DNA from: Crystallibacter permensis
GTDB taxonomy: Bacteria > Actinomycetota > Actinomycetes > Actinomycetales > Micrococcaceae
Direction of reading: 5' to 3'
Length of the DNA stretch: 64,000 bases
Assembly: GCF_025960875.1 (NCBI RefSeq)
Contig: NZ_JAODLR010000002.1
Span: forward strand, 310,001 to 374,000
A model generated the notes under the pieces. That model saw nothing but the letters and a program-made list of their open reading frames with translations. It made no database searches and was not told the DNA's origin. Shown piece after piece: positions 25,728 through 35,099 of the stretch; positions within the stretch are counted from its first letter, which is position 1; every line of letters starts with the position of its first letter. The position numbers and the translations under genes are program-made.

Positions 25728-27000
25728 CGGCACAGGCGAGATGTTCGAGCTCGCGCCGGCCATGGACAGTAGTCCTCCGGAGCAGTGGGTGGGAGTGAGA
25801 TGGGTCGGTGAAGTCGAACTGGGCTCCCTCTCGCAGCATTCGCAGCTGCGGCTCCTCAAGTCCAAGGGCTATGACCGCGCTCGGCTGCTCATCCGCGAAG
25901 GTGCAGCGGTTCGCGGTTTCGTCGATGTGGACGCTGTCGGGGGGGTGCTTGATCGGCAGGCCCTCGACGCCGCCATCGCCTCCCTCCCGCAGGTTACGTC
26001 GATTCATCCGGCGGGCTCGAGTCCGTCGATCACGGTGGTTGTGTGCACACGGGACAGGGCGCCGTTGCTGCGCGGCGCCCTGCAGGCAATACTGCGTCTC
26101 GACTACCCTAATTTCGACGTAGTCGTTGTGGACAACGCGTCGAAGACCACTGAGACGAGGGATTTGGTCCACGAGGAATTCGCGGACCCTCGCGTCGGTT
26201 TTGTCCTTGAACCCGTACCGGGGCTATCCAACGCCCGCAACACCGGACTTGGCCTTGCCAAGGGAGACATCGTCGCCTTCACCGACGACGATGTCATCGT
26301 CGACGGGGCATGGCTCCGGGAGATCGCCGCCGGATTCGATAAGGACCCGGCTGCCGTCTGCGTCACAGGCTTGGTGCCCGCAGGCGAGGTGCGATCGCGC
26401 GCCCAGCACTACTTCGACGAGCGGGTCAGCTGGTCGAAGAGCGTGGTTCCGCAGGTCTACTCGCTAACCAAGCCACCTACAAACATGCCGACTTTCCCCT
26501 TCTGCATCGGGGCCTACGGAACGGGAGCCAATTTCGCCATCGATCGCCGCGCAGCCTTAGAGCTGGGCGGTTTTGATGCGGCCCTGGGTGTGGGGACACG
26601 GACGGGCGGTGGCGAAGATATCGACATGTTCACCCGGGTGATCCTTGCAGGGCATTCCCTCGTAGTCCAGCCGTCCGCTATCGTCTGGCACCGCCATCGC
26701 GACGATATGGAGGCGCTGCGGGTGCAGGCCCGCGGATATGGCAACGGGCTGGGAGCGTGGTTGGCCAAAATCATGATGAACCCGCGGACAGCCCGCCTAG
26801 CCTTGGTCAGGAGTCCTCGAGCCGTACGCAATCTACTCCGGAACGCCCGAGTTACGAAGGGCAACGGCGCCGGCAGCACGGCTCCGGACCCCACGAAGGA
26901 TCCGGAAGTCCGCAAGGTCCTCAGGCTCGAGCTTCTGTGGGTCATGCGCGGGCCGTTCAACTACCTGCTGCAACGCCGTGCCGCCAAGGATACCGTCTGA
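25720..27000 (+). CDS. GT2 glycosyltransferase with an extra N-terminal domain
   Basis: A 426-aa protein from the GTG at 25720. An upstream in-frame start would overlap the previous gene by over 80 bases, and an ATG at 25750 is another option. The first 100 residues form an extra domain (RWVGEVELGSLSQHSQLRLL, YDRARLLIREGAAVRGFVDVD) of the kind seen ahead of actinobacterial GT2 enzymes. The catalytic part follows (ITVVVCTRDRAPLLRGALQ, VVVDNASKTTETR, SNARNTGLGLAKGDIVAFTD, DDD). EDIDMFTRVILAGHSL resembles the acceptor-end motif. It probably adds a further sugar to the repeat. Confidence 0.85.
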   Translation: MSSGTGEMFELAPAMDSSPPEQWVGVRWVGEVELGSLSQHSQLRLLKSKGYDRARLLIREGAAVRGFVDVDAVGGVLDRQALDAAIASLPQVTSIHPAGSSPSITVVVCTRDRAPLLRGALQAILRLDYPNFDVVVVDNASKTTETRDLVHEEFADPRVGFVLEPVPGLSNARNTGLGLAKGDIVAFTDDDVIVDGAWLREIAAGFDKDPAAVCVTGLVPAGEVRSRAQHYFDERVSWSKSVVPQVYSLTKPPTNMPTFPFCIGAYGTGANFAIDRRAALELGGFDAALGVGTRTGGGEDIDMFTRVILAGHSLVVQPSAIVWHRHRDDMEALRVQARGYGNGLGAWLAKIMMNPRTARLALVRSPRAVRNLLRNARVTKGNGAGSTAPDPTKDPEVRKVLRLELLWVMRGPFNYLLQRRAAKDTV

Positions 27001-28520
27001 TGGTTCGGCCCGAGGGACACTTCCACGCGGACAGCACCGCAACCCGGCGGCAACGGGAGAAGGTCATCGGCCCGAGCCTCTTCGGTCGTGGCCTGCTCTA
27101 CGTCGTGGTTTGGTCCCTGCAGCTCGTCGCCGGCATCATAGTGTCGCCGGTCCTCGCCCATACGCTAGCTCCGGCCGAGTTCGGGGCACTGGCAGCAGGA
27201 ATTGCACTCCATCAAGCGATTGCCGCGCTCGCCCTTTTTGGTTTTGACCGGGCACTGGTGCTTCAGCGGGCCGAAGACAACAATAACGACAATGCCCGGG
27301 GTCTCATTGCCGTGGGGATGTCGTTCGCGTTGCTGGTCACCGTTGTCTTCGCTTTGACCGCGCCGCTGTGGAGGGGCGCCCTCGGGTTCGGTCAGCACGC
27401 CGAGTTAGTTTATGCGGTCATCCTCTGGACGGTACCGGCTGCCTCCGTCCAGGTAATGCTCTCCCTGCTGCTGGCGGAAGACAAGTTCCGTCCCTTCGCG
27501 CTGGTCAGCGGGCTGGCCGCGATAGGTGGCCAAGTCGTTGGCCTCATCCTGCTTTTCGGTCTCCGTAATGACGCCGGGACCTATGCCCTAGGCGCAGTGG
27601 GAAGCCAGATCGCGGCCATGCTGGTAGGCATCGTCCTCACCCGTCCGTCGTTGCGCGGATTGGCCAATTGGCGGGTTACTCGACGAGCGCTCAAGCTCGG
27701 TCTGCCCTTGACCCTGGCCGGCATCGCCTACTTCCAACTCAGCGCCGGCGACCGTATCATCGTCCAGATGATTTTGGGAGCCGAGGAAGTAGGCCGCTAC
27801 CAGGCAGCGTACGTCATCGGCTCGATCGTCGTTCTTCTGATTACTTTCACCGGCACGGCATGGACTCCGCGGTTCGCGGCCTTGGTCGATAATGCTGAAC
27901 GCTGGGAGCTGGCGACCCGTGCCCGCGACGAACTATATCGGGTATTGATGCCCGTGATCTTGGGAGTCACCCTCGCGGCCCCATTTGCCCTGCAGATCGT
28001 CGTGCCGCAGTCCTTCCGGCCGGAGACCCTCACAGGCGTGGTTTTCCTGATTGCGCTGTCGGCCTTCCCTGTTGCTGCCGGCGCTGCATCCTGCCAACTG
28101 CTGCTAACCCAGCGCCGAGGCAGCGTGATCGGCTTGATGACCGGCGTTGCGGCAATGGGTAGCATCGGCCTAAACCTCCTGTTGGTGCCTCTATGGGGAA
28201 TCTTCGGTGCGGCCACAGCCGCCGTCGCTGCTTACATGCTTCTGGCCTTCCTGCAACGGATCGGGCTTCCCAAGACACAGGTTTGGCGGAGGCCTACGCC
28301 AAACCTGATCGCTGCCGTTCTCGCTGTCATACTGCTCGCCAGCGCCACCACGCTCATACCGCAATCCCCTGAGTGGAACCTGGTCCGGCTGGCCTTCGCG
28401 TTTGCTTGCCTGCCGTGGTTTATCAGGTCACTCAGGTCCGCGCGCAGTTCACTCGAAAGCTTTCCGGATCCGGGCATCAGCCCTCCCGCAACGGACCAAA
28501 AACTCAGCCAAGGAAGTTAA
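27000..28520 (+). CDS. Polysaccharide flippase (Wzx/MATE-like), first copy
   Basis: A 506-aa protein whose ATG at 27000 overlaps the previous stop (TGATG). It has about 12-14 transmembrane helices, starting with GRGLLYVVVWSLQLVAGIIVSPVLA and the LAPAEFGALAAGIALHQAIA motif of the polysaccharide-biosynthesis flippase family, then FDRALVLQRAED. It should move undecaprenyl-linked oligosaccharide across the membrane. The operon holds a second, different flippase at 35096. The cytoplasmic tail is Ser/Pro-rich (DPGISPPATDQKLSQGS). Confidence 0.85.
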   Translation: MVRPEGHFHADSTATRRQREKVIGPSLFGRGLLYVVVWSLQLVAGIIVSPVLAHTLAPAEFGALAAGIALHQAIAALALFGFDRALVLQRAEDNNNDNARGLIAVGMSFALLVTVVFALTAPLWRGALGFGQHAELVYAVILWTVPAASVQVMLSLLLAEDKFRPFALVSGLAAIGGQVVGLILLFGLRNDAGTYALGAVGSQIAAMLVGIVLTRPSLRGLANWRVTRRALKLGLPLTLAGIAYFQLSAGDRIIVQMILGAEEVGRYQAAYVIGSIVVLLITFTGTAWTPRFAALVDNAERWELATRARDELYRVLMPVILGVTLAAPFALQIVVPQSFRPETLTGVVFLIALSAFPVAAGAASCQLLLTQRRGSVIGLMTGVAAMGSIGLNLLLVPLWGIFGAATAAVAAYMLLAFLQRIGLPKTQVWRRPTPNLIAAVLAVILLASATTLIPQSPEWNLVRLAFAFACLPWFIRSLRSARSSLESFPDPGISPPATDQKLSQGS

Positions 28521-28526
28521 GACCAC

Positions 28527-30704
28527 ATGACCCTGTCAGAGCAAGACCAATTCCGTTCCCACAGGCCGGCCATATCTTCGCGCCGGATGTCGTGGGAACT
28601 CGTTTTGGCAGCTTGTGGATTGTTGGCCGCCGCCCTGATCGCACTGGATGCCAGCGACCCTGTCTCGGGAGCCTTCAGATTCATCGTTTGGATGGTACTG
28701 CCCGGATGGGCGATCGTCCGGCGATTTCCGATCCCCGATCCGGCAGGGCGGTTGGTCTGCACCGCGGTGGCCAGCGCGGTGACGTCGTCGCTCCTGGCGG
28801 TCCTCATGGGATGGGCGGAAATCTGGCATCCGCGCTCCGTGGCGGTGTCGGTATTAATCGCGTCTTGCGCGCTCCTCGTGCTCAAGCCGGCAGATCCCAA
28901 GCGTAGGAAACAAGCCGCCGTTGCCACACTGTCCCAAACAAAGGGCTTCAAGAGCTACCTTCCCTGGTTCTTCCTGGCTGCGGCTGTACTGCTGTGGGCC
29001 ATTGCCCTCCCGATGGCCGATGCGCAGCTGCTGGGCGATTTGGGACTGCTGACCGAGCTGCCGGTGGTCTGGTACCTGGCCGTCGCGCTCAATTTGGGTC
29101 TGTGCGTCTGGGGAATTGCTAAACCACGTATCAGCGGCCGCTGGTTCCTGGCTACAGCGATTACCGGTCTGACGGTCATGCTTTATGCCACCGCCAGCCT
29201 ACTGGCGGAGGTTCCCCGCCTGCCTTGGGTTTATAAGCATATTGCAGTGACCGACTTCATCAGTGCGGCTGGTCAAGTGGATCCCTCGATCGACATCTAC
29301 AACAGGTGGCCCGGTTTCTTCGCCACCAGCGCCTTTCTGGGCGAAATGAGCGGCTATTCCGATGCCGTCAGCTACGCATCCTGGGCCGAAATTGGCTTCG
29401 CGCTGGTAGACGTCACGCTCGTTCTCGCCATTGCGCGGACCCTGTCAAAAAACCCGCGGGTCTATTGGACCTCAGCTCTCGTTTTCGTGGTGACTAACTG
29501 GGTCAACCAGAATTACTACTCCCCTCAGGCATTTTCGTTCACCCTTTACCTGACGATGTGCCTCATTGCGCTCACCTTCCTTCGCGGAAATCCCATCCGG
29601 TGGGTTGGGGCGGTTGAGCGCCGTTTGCTCCGGCGGCACCGTGCGCTGCCGAAAGCAGACGCCGCGACGGCTTCCAACCGCAGGCTAGGAACGGCTGCTA
29701 TCACCGCGATGATCGTCCTTCAAGCGGTTATCGTCGTCGGACACCAATTGACCCCCTACCTAGCGATCCTTGGCCTCTTTCCCCTATTTATAGCGGGCTA
29801 CTTCCGGCCGCGCTGGCTAGGACCCGTGTTGCTCCTTATGGCCATCGCGTATCTGGTGCCCAATTTCGAATACGTCGAAAAGAACTACGGACTCTTCTCC
29901 GGGTTCGATGTGTTCTCTAATGCCAGCAACACGCCACGGGCCGAACCCTTGACCAATGCAGGCCGACTCGCAGCTCACGGCGCCATCGTGTTGTCGATCC
30001 TAACGGGATTACTGGGCGTGGCAGGCTATGTCCGGCGGCTGCTCCGAGGGGAAGTCCGAACGACTTTGATGGTGGCGTGGCTCGCGGTCGCCCCAGCTTT
30101 CGGGTTGCTGGGGCAGTCCTACGGCGGGGAAGCGCGTTTTCGGGTCTACCTGTTTGCACTGCCCTGGCTGGCGATAGGTGTTGCCTGGCTTTTCTGGTCG
30201 GCAAGCGTACGAACCCGTAAGACTGCAGTAAAGCTGACCGCTTGCTTGGCAATCATGACTACGCTTTTTACTACGGTATATTTCCGGCCCGAGGCGGACT
30301 ACCGGGTATCCCGAGAAGACGTGGTGGCTGGTAAATGGCTGGATCAGCAGGTGCGGCAGAACGACCTTGTCTTCGAGACGAACTACTTCTTCCCCCTTCT
30401 GATCGGGCCAAACTACCCGCACTACCTCGAGGGAGGGACGATTACCTCCTTGACGGAATTCCTTGCCGCCCACCCTGGCCGCGTGACAGCCCAAGACGTC
30501 GAAAACCATGCCAAGGGCATCCGGTCTGCCGAGAACATCTATCTTGTCTTCTCCGACAGGCAGTATAGGCACGCGGATGCGCACAAGCTGTTCGAAGCGG
30601 AGACGCTACCGAAGCTTGAGCAGGAGATGTTCCTCAGCGCCGACGCCGACAAGGTGTTCGACAACGGCGCCGTCCGCATCTACCGGCTCGGGGGCATGCA
30701 ATAA
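28527..30704 (+). CDS. Large polytopic membrane protein, probable polysaccharide polymerase or transferase
   Basis: A 725-aa protein with about 14 transmembrane helices and a roughly 120-residue soluble end (DYRVSREDVVAGKWLDQQVR, NYFFPLLIGPNYPHYLEGG). The segment NWVNQNYYSPQAFSFTLYL is characteristic of large actinobacterial membrane proteins found in surface-polysaccharide clusters, often called O-antigen-polymerase or GT-C-like. The loop with DIYNRWPGFFATSAFL may hold catalytic residues. In this operon it would be the polymerase (Wzy role) working with the flippase six bases upstream. The soluble end is probably outside. Assignment is by context and topology. Confidence 0.68.
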   Translation: MTLSEQDQFRSHRPAISSRRMSWELVLAACGLLAAALIALDASDPVSGAFRFIVWMVLPGWAIVRRFPIPDPAGRLVCTAVASAVTSSLLAVLMGWAEIWHPRSVAVSVLIASCALLVLKPADPKRRKQAAVATLSQTKGFKSYLPWFFLAAAVLLWAIALPMADAQLLGDLGLLTELPVVWYLAVALNLGLCVWGIAKPRISGRWFLATAITGLTVMLYATASLLAEVPRLPWVYKHIAVTDFISAAGQVDPSIDIYNRWPGFFATSAFLGEMSGYSDAVSYASWAEIGFALVDVTLVLAIARTLSKNPRVYWTSALVFVVTNWVNQNYYSPQAFSFTLYLTMCLIALTFLRGNPIRWVGAVERRLLRRHRALPKADAATASNRRLGTAAITAMIVLQAVIVVGHQLTPYLAILGLFPLFIAGYFRPRWLGPVLLLMAIAYLVPNFEYVEKNYGLFSGFDVFSNASNTPRAEPLTNAGRLAAHGAIVLSILTGLLGVAGYVRRLLRGEVRTTLMVAWLAVAPAFGLLGQSYGGEARFRVYLFALPWLAIGVAWLFWSASVRTRKTAVKLTACLAIMTTLFTTVYFRPEADYRVSREDVVAGKWLDQQVRQNDLVFETNYFFPLLIGPNYPHYLEGGTITSLTEFLAAHPGRVTAQDVENHAKGIRSAENIYLVFSDRQYRHADAHKLFEAETLPKLEQEMFLSADADKVFDNGAVRIYRLGGMQ

Positions 30705-31520
30705 ATGCCAAGCATCAAAAAGAGTGGGCCCAAAGCCAAGCTAGTCTGGATGGGCGGAGCCATCCTCGTTGTCAGTCTGGGGCTCGCCTGGGCCAATGAG
30801 AGTTTCGGCCGCATGCCGGTCGGGGACCTTCCGGGCTGGAAGCAGACCCACACCCAGGATTTCTCGACTCCCGCGGCAAAGGGCAAGGTTGGGGCTGTTT
30901 ACGGGCCTGAGATGAGGGGCTATGCCGGGTTCTCGGATACGTCGGGAATTGGCACCTACTCGCCGGATTCGGTCCTCTCGGTCGCCAACGGCAAACTGGA
31001 CTACTTCCTTCATGTACAGGACGGGACTCCTCACGTGGCATCGGTGATTCCCTTCGGGTATGCAGGACAGACCTATGGCCGGTATTCGATCCGGTTCCGG
31101 GCTGACAGCCTTCCCGACTACAAAATTGCCTTCATGCTGTGGCCGGTGAGTGACGAATGGAACGAAGGCGAGATCGATTTCCCCGAAGGAACACTCGATC
31201 GGCCCCTCTATGCAAGTTCCGCTGTAAAGGGCTCGCTGGGCAAAAGCGGGATGCGGTTTGACCCGCCGCAAAAGGTCTACGCATCCGATGCTGCCACGGG
31301 CTGGCATGTGGCAACCACGGAATGGACTCCGGGCAAAGTCAGGTGGTTTTGGGATGACCAACTGATCGGCGAAACGGGTGTGCCTTCGGGCGTTCCCGAC
31401 ACGGATCTTCGGTGGACGTTACAGGCGGAGACCAGGGATGCGGCGAAGGATGCGGCAAATACGAGTGCTTCCGGGCACATAGAAATAGATTGGGTAGTTC
31501 AATATGCCTACGCTCCGTGA
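30705..31520 (+). CDS. GH16-family glycoside hydrolase or transglycosylase, membrane-anchored
   Basis: A 271-aa protein starting directly after the previous stop. Residues 12-30 form a signal anchor. The GH16 catalytic motif is clear: E156-I-D158-F-P-E161, with E156 the nucleophile and E161 the acid/base. The strand before it (YKIAFMLWPVSDEWNEG) and RWFWDDQLIGE later fit the beta-jelly roll. GH16 enzymes cut or rearrange beta-1,3/1,4-linked glucans or galactans. In polysaccharide operons they often trim or release the polymer, which suggests a beta-glucan-type product here. Confidence 0.85.
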   Translation: MPSIKKSGPKAKLVWMGGAILVVSLGLAWANESFGRMPVGDLPGWKQTHTQDFSTPAAKGKVGAVYGPEMRGYAGFSDTSGIGTYSPDSVLSVANGKLDYFLHVQDGTPHVASVIPFGYAGQTYGRYSIRFRADSLPDYKIAFMLWPVSDEWNEGEIDFPEGTLDRPLYASSAVKGSLGKSGMRFDPPQKVYASDAATGWHVATTEWTPGKVRWFWDDQLIGETGVPSGVPDTDLRWTLQAETRDAAKDAANTSASGHIEIDWVVQYAYAP

Positions 31521-32070
31521 AATCAGTCTTAAGTCATCTGCGGAGGGCACACCCATCTCGCCCATCGCGTATTGGTGGTACAGCCTCTGTTTGCTGCCGG
31601 TCGTGCCCAAGTTCGCTCGGTGGCGCCTGCTCGTGGCATCGGGCTTGGATGTCACCGGAGTGAGCATGGAATCGGGTGTCAGGATCAGCAACCAGAATGT
31701 CAGCGTGGGCCGCGGCTCCTACCTCAACCATGGGGTGCTGCTTGGCGGATCGGCAGCAATCCGGATTGGCGAAAAAGTCGCCATCGGACATGACGCAATG
31801 ATTATCACTTCAACCCATGAGGTAGGTCCATCATCGTGCCGGGCCGGTTCCGGAGTATCGGTGGAAAAGCCCGTGACGATCGGTTCCGGAACGTGGATCG
31901 GGGCGCGCGCCCTAATCCTACCGGGGGTCAACATAGGTCCCGGCTGCGTCATTGCAGCAGGCGCTGTGGTCAACAAAGATTGCCAGCCGGACGGCTTGTA
32001 TGCGGGGGTGCCTGCGAAGCGCATCGAAGATCTGCAGGAAAGGATTCTCAACGATGACGGGGACATTTGA
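31504..32070 (+). CDS. Left-handed beta-helix acyltransferase (WbbJ/LacA-like)
   Basis: A 188-aa protein, ATG inside the end of the GH16 gene. Hexapeptide repeats are visible in VRISNQNVSVGRGSYLNHGV, IRIGEKVAIGHDAMIITSTH, TIGSGTWIGARALILPGVNI and GPGCVIAAGAVVNKD. The histidine in TSTHEVG is in the catalytic position, and the tail YAGVPAKRI is the usual cap. It likely transfers acetyl (or another acyl) from CoA to a sugar of the repeat unit. Tight overlaps on both sides put it in the operon. Confidence 0.88.
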   Translation: MPTLREISLKSSAEGTPISPIAYWWYSLCLLPVVPKFARWRLLVASGLDVTGVSMESGVRISNQNVSVGRGSYLNHGVLLGGSAAIRIGEKVAIGHDAMIITSTHEVGPSSCRAGSGVSVEKPVTIGSGTWIGARALILPGVNIGPGCVIAAGAVVNKDCQPDGLYAGVPAKRIEDLQERILNDDGDI

Positions 32071-33448
32071 TTCGATGTCAGGCCAGGAAGGAGACCACGT
32101 GGAGGGCACTGCAAAGGCGGCCCCGCTTCACCCGGCGCTGGCCAAGGTCTTCGAAGCGCTCGACCGATCAGGTTTTCCGTGGTTGCTGCTGCGGGGCCAA
32201 GATGACTTGGCTCAGCCTCAGGGCGACGTCGATATCCTCGTGTCCGAGGACATGCTGCCGAGACTGGATGGGTTGCTTCGCGAGGCTGGCGTGCACCGGG
32301 TAGTCGCTCCGGGCCATGGAAGCCATCGTTTCTATTTCAGTTTCGATCCCGGGCAAGACGCGTGGGTTAAGATCGACGTCGTCTCACAAGTCGCGTTCGG
32401 CCGCGCCCAGCAATGGCCGACTCCCCTGGCGGCTTCCTGCCTTCGCAGGCGTGCGCGGCAGGGGTCCCTGTGGCTTCCCGACGAAAATGATCAGGCTTGG
32501 CTGGAGTTGCTCCATCTGCTGCTGGACAAGGATGAGATTCCTTGCGGAAGGGCCGAAGCCGCTTTGTTTGCAGCCGCGGTGGCGACGGTGAAAAATCCGG
32601 TTGCGATGTTCCTTGAGGAAGTGGCGGGGCCGCGCACTGCTGCCTGGCTGGTCGATTGGGTCCGGGCCGGGAATCCGTCCGATCTCCCCGAATACGCAGC
32701 CCGCCTGCGGGACCACTGGACTCGCAAAGCACCTGCACGTGCCCGTCTGCGTCGGGGAACAAACAAAGTCCTGAGGCTGGTTAGTCCGGTCTTGAAAGAC
32801 CGGTGCGCCAAGGGCATGATGATGGCCGTGATGGGACCGGACGGCGCAGGAAAAACCAGCCTGCTGCAGGGCGTCGGCGTCGGCTTTCCCGTTCCGGCCA
32901 AGTACGTCTACATGGGAATGTGGGCCGCTGGCCCTTGGGACAATTGGCTGCATCGCGTGCCAGGCGGGCGGACCGGCCAGAAGGTACTGCGCCTGCTTCG
33001 CGGCGGGGTTATGGCCAGATACCAGTTCCTTCGCGGTCGGCTGGTTCTGCTGGACAGGGTCGCCTATGATGCGTTGTTACCGGGGTCCATCGACAACACC
33101 GTCGGTGGCAGACTGACGAGAAATCTTGCATTCGCCTTAGCGCCGGTGCCCGAGGTCCTCCTGGTGCTCGATGCTCCAGGAGAGGTCATGTTTGCGCGCA
33201 AGGGCGAGCATTCGGTCGACGTGCTCGAAACCTGGCGGAAGGCCTATTTGGAATTAGCGGAGCAACTCCCGGGTTCCAAAGTGCTCGATGCTAGCGCCCC
33301 CCAGGAGCAGGTTCGCCGGCTCGCCACCGACATTGCCTGGCGCTGCTTCATTGGCGATCACTCCCCCTCGGCTTCGAAAAAGGCACTGACGGAGCGGGGC
33401 GCGAATGTGGCGGAGCAGCAAGCGGGCGTGACGGAGCTGCTGCTATGA
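32054..33448 (+). CDS. Two-domain protein: nucleotidyltransferase-like plus thymidylate-kinase-like
   Basis: A 464-aa protein from the ATG at 32054, overlapping the acyltransferase gene. Residues of about 30-230 resemble the nucleotidyltransferase domain seen before kinases in polysaccharide loci (WLLLRGQDDL, then GDVDILVSED near residue 58, where D-x-D would bind metal). From about residue 255 a P-loop kinase follows (MMAVMGPDGAGKTSLLQGV), with LLDRVAYDALL as a DRY-like motif and VLLVLDAPGEVMFARKGEHS as the lid. True thymidylate kinases are about 210 aa. This fusion is more likely a sugar or lipid kinase for the polymer. Substrate is unknown. Confidence 0.72.
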   Translation: MTGTFDSMSGQEGDHVEGTAKAAPLHPALAKVFEALDRSGFPWLLLRGQDDLAQPQGDVDILVSEDMLPRLDGLLREAGVHRVVAPGHGSHRFYFSFDPGQDAWVKIDVVSQVAFGRAQQWPTPLAASCLRRRARQGSLWLPDENDQAWLELLHLLLDKDEIPCGRAEAALFAAAVATVKNPVAMFLEEVAGPRTAAWLVDWVRAGNPSDLPEYAARLRDHWTRKAPARARLRRGTNKVLRLVSPVLKDRCAKGMMMAVMGPDGAGKTSLLQGVGVGFPVPAKYVYMGMWAAGPWDNWLHRVPGGRTGQKVLRLLRGGVMARYQFLRGRLVLLDRVAYDALLPGSIDNTVGGRLTRNLAFALAPVPEVLLVLDAPGEVMFARKGEHSVDVLETWRKAYLELAEQLPGSKVLDASAPQEQVRRLATDIAWRCFIGDHSPSASKKALTERGANVAEQQAGVTELLL

Positions 33449-34089
33449 CCATTTGGGACCAGACGAAGGCCGCTTCTGCGGCGCACCCAGGGCTGGATAC
33501 AGCAGACGCCGATGCGCTCACCCTACACCTGTGGCGGCGGCTCGATTTCCGTTTCCTGCTCCCGGTGCTGGAGCCTGGGAGGGTCGGATATGCAGGAGCC
33601 GTCGACGCCGAAACAGTTGCCGCGTTGCGTCTGCTCGATCCGGACGCGGACTTTGTACCCGTTGACGGAAGCCAGACATATGAGAACGAGTTCGACGTCA
33701 TACTGTTGCATTCCCCAGACCGACGCACCTTCGAATCGGCAGTGGCGGCCATGAAGCCGGGCGGCTGGATGTGTGCGGAAGTCCGCAGTTCGTTGCTCCG
33801 CACATCCGGGTCCCGCACTTTGCTGGGGTGGGAACGCACCTTTGTCCGGGCCGGGCTGCAGGACGTTGGCGTGCACTGGCATGCACCGGGGCTGGAATTC
33901 CCCTCGCGGATAGTACCTGTCGCCTCAGCCATGGCGGTGCGGGACGCCCTCTCGCGGCACCAGCAGGTCCGCATGGGAAAGGCGAAAGAACTGATTGGCC
34001 GAACGGCGCTGGCACTGGGGCTGTTCGCCGCAGCAGTTCCGGAAGGAACGGTTATAGGACGACGTCCTTGTCGTGGGGATCTGAATTGA
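33445..34089 (+). CDS. Small methyltransferase-like protein, probably degenerate
   Basis: A 214-aa protein overlapping the previous gene by four bases. DVILLHSPDRRTFESAVAAM followed by KPGGWMCAEVRSS resembles the end of a class I SAM-methyltransferase fold (strand 4, then 'KPGG'). The first part (LEPGRVGYAGAVDAETVAAL) stands where the glycine-rich SAM loop should be, but G-x-G-x-G is not intact. It may be inactive, a structural partner or a different enzyme. Within the operon it lies between two kinase-like genes. Function is uncertain. Confidence 0.5.
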   Translation: MTIWDQTKAASAAHPGLDTADADALTLHLWRRLDFRFLLPVLEPGRVGYAGAVDAETVAALRLLDPDADFVPVDGSQTYENEFDVILLHSPDRRTFESAVAAMKPGGWMCAEVRSSLLRTSGSRTLLGWERTFVRAGLQDVGVHWHAPGLEFPSRIVPVASAMAVRDALSRHQQVRMGKAKELIGRTALALGLFAAAVPEGTVIGRRPCRGDLN

Positions 34090-35099
34090 ACCTCATCGAT
34101 CATGTTCTTCACGAGCGCTACCAGGAATTCGGCTTGGACCGCCACGGGATAGGGCGAGACTGGACGAGTGTCCTGCTCACTCCCCAGTTCGTCACTTCGC
34201 GTCACGTCGTTGCCCTTATTTATCCGGCTGGTGAACTGCGCGCACGTCTGGTGGTGAAGGTACCGCGGCAACCCGGCGACAATAAAGGGGTGCAGCGGGA
34301 AGCGGATATGCTGCGGACGCTCCAATCGCTGCATAGCGGCAACGTTGCCGGCATCCCAGAAGTAGTCGCCGCCGTCGACGTCGGCGACCACACGGTCCTT
34401 GTCGAAACTGCTGTCCATGGGCTGCAACTTGATCCGGATAGGGTAGCGACAGACGTTGCCGATGCCCAACGCGCTGGGAATGAGTTCGTCGCCCTGCTGC
34501 CCACAACTCGACCGGCATCAGCTAACACGGACTGGTATGGGCGGACTGTCGCCCAGCCCCTGCAAGCGCTCGCCAACCTCGTGCCCTCAGAGCCCGAGGT
34601 AGCGTCATTGGTTGAGCGTACCCACCAATTGCTCTCGCCGCTTCGTTCTGTCCAACTGCCAGCGGTCTTCGAGCATGCTGACTTGAGCCATCCAAATATC
34701 TTCATTCAATCCGACGGTTCGCTTCAGGTAGTCGATTGGGAGAGATCGTCAATCGACGGACTGCCTGGACATGACCTGGTGTTCTACCTTCAGTACGTGG
34801 GTGAGTCCGCCGTTAAGGCCTTTGCGCGCGAGCAACAGGTTGAAGCGTTTGACGCAGCATTCGGGCCATCGGGGTGGGCTCTTGCGCCGGTGCGGAACGA
34901 ATTGCGGCGGAGAGAAGTGGATCCGGACCTCTTGCCAGCTCTGGTGATCGCCACCTGGGCCCGTTCTGCTGCGACGTTGGCGTATCGTCTGGATGGCCCG
35001 CAGTCCCGGGGACAGTCCGAAGCACAGGTGCGGGACGCCGTTGTCAACGATAGGGACTACTGGCTGTGGCGGCATGCGGTGGAACGCGGGCTGCCTTGA
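34086..35099 (+). CDS. APH/choline-kinase-fold phosphotransferase
   Basis: A 337-aa protein. The likely start is the TTG at 34086, overlapping the previous stop (TTGA). A longer frame reading back to 33771 lies across the neighbouring gene. The kinase fold is shown by RARLVVKVPR (the ATP-binding lysine), EADMLRTL, then the catalytic loop FEHADLSHPNIFI (H-x-D-x4-N near residues 198-205) and VVDWERS, where D is the metal ligand. Related kinases phosphorylate small molecules or sugars, and the polysaccharide context suggests a sugar or polyol. It is unlikely to be an antibiotic-resistance gene. Confidence 0.78.
   Translation: MNLIDHVLHERYQEFGLDRHGIGRDWTSVLLTPQFVTSRHVVALIYPAGELRARLVVKVPRQPGDNKGVQREADMLRTLQSLHSGNVAGIPEVVAAVDVGDHTVLVETAVHGLQLDPDRVATDVADAQRAGNEFVALLPTTRPASANTDWYGRTVAQPLQALANLVPSEPEVASLVERTHQLLSPLRSVQLPAVFEHADLSHPNIFIQSDGSLQVVDWERSSIDGLPGHDLVFYLQYVGESAVKAFAREQQVEAFDAAFGPSGWALAPVRNELRRREVDPDLLPALVIATWARSAATLAYRLDGPQSRGQSEAQVRDAVVNDRDYWLWRHAVERGLP

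Noticed and set aside
33771-34085. Longer N-terminus for the APH-fold kinase
   Set aside because: It would run antiparallel in frame through the previous gene for over 300 bases. The kinase domain begins only after the TTG at 34086.
34086-35099. Aminoglycoside-resistance gene
   Set aside because: It has the APH kinase fold, but sits inside a polysaccharide operon with translational coupling; a metabolic sugar or polyol kinase is more likely.
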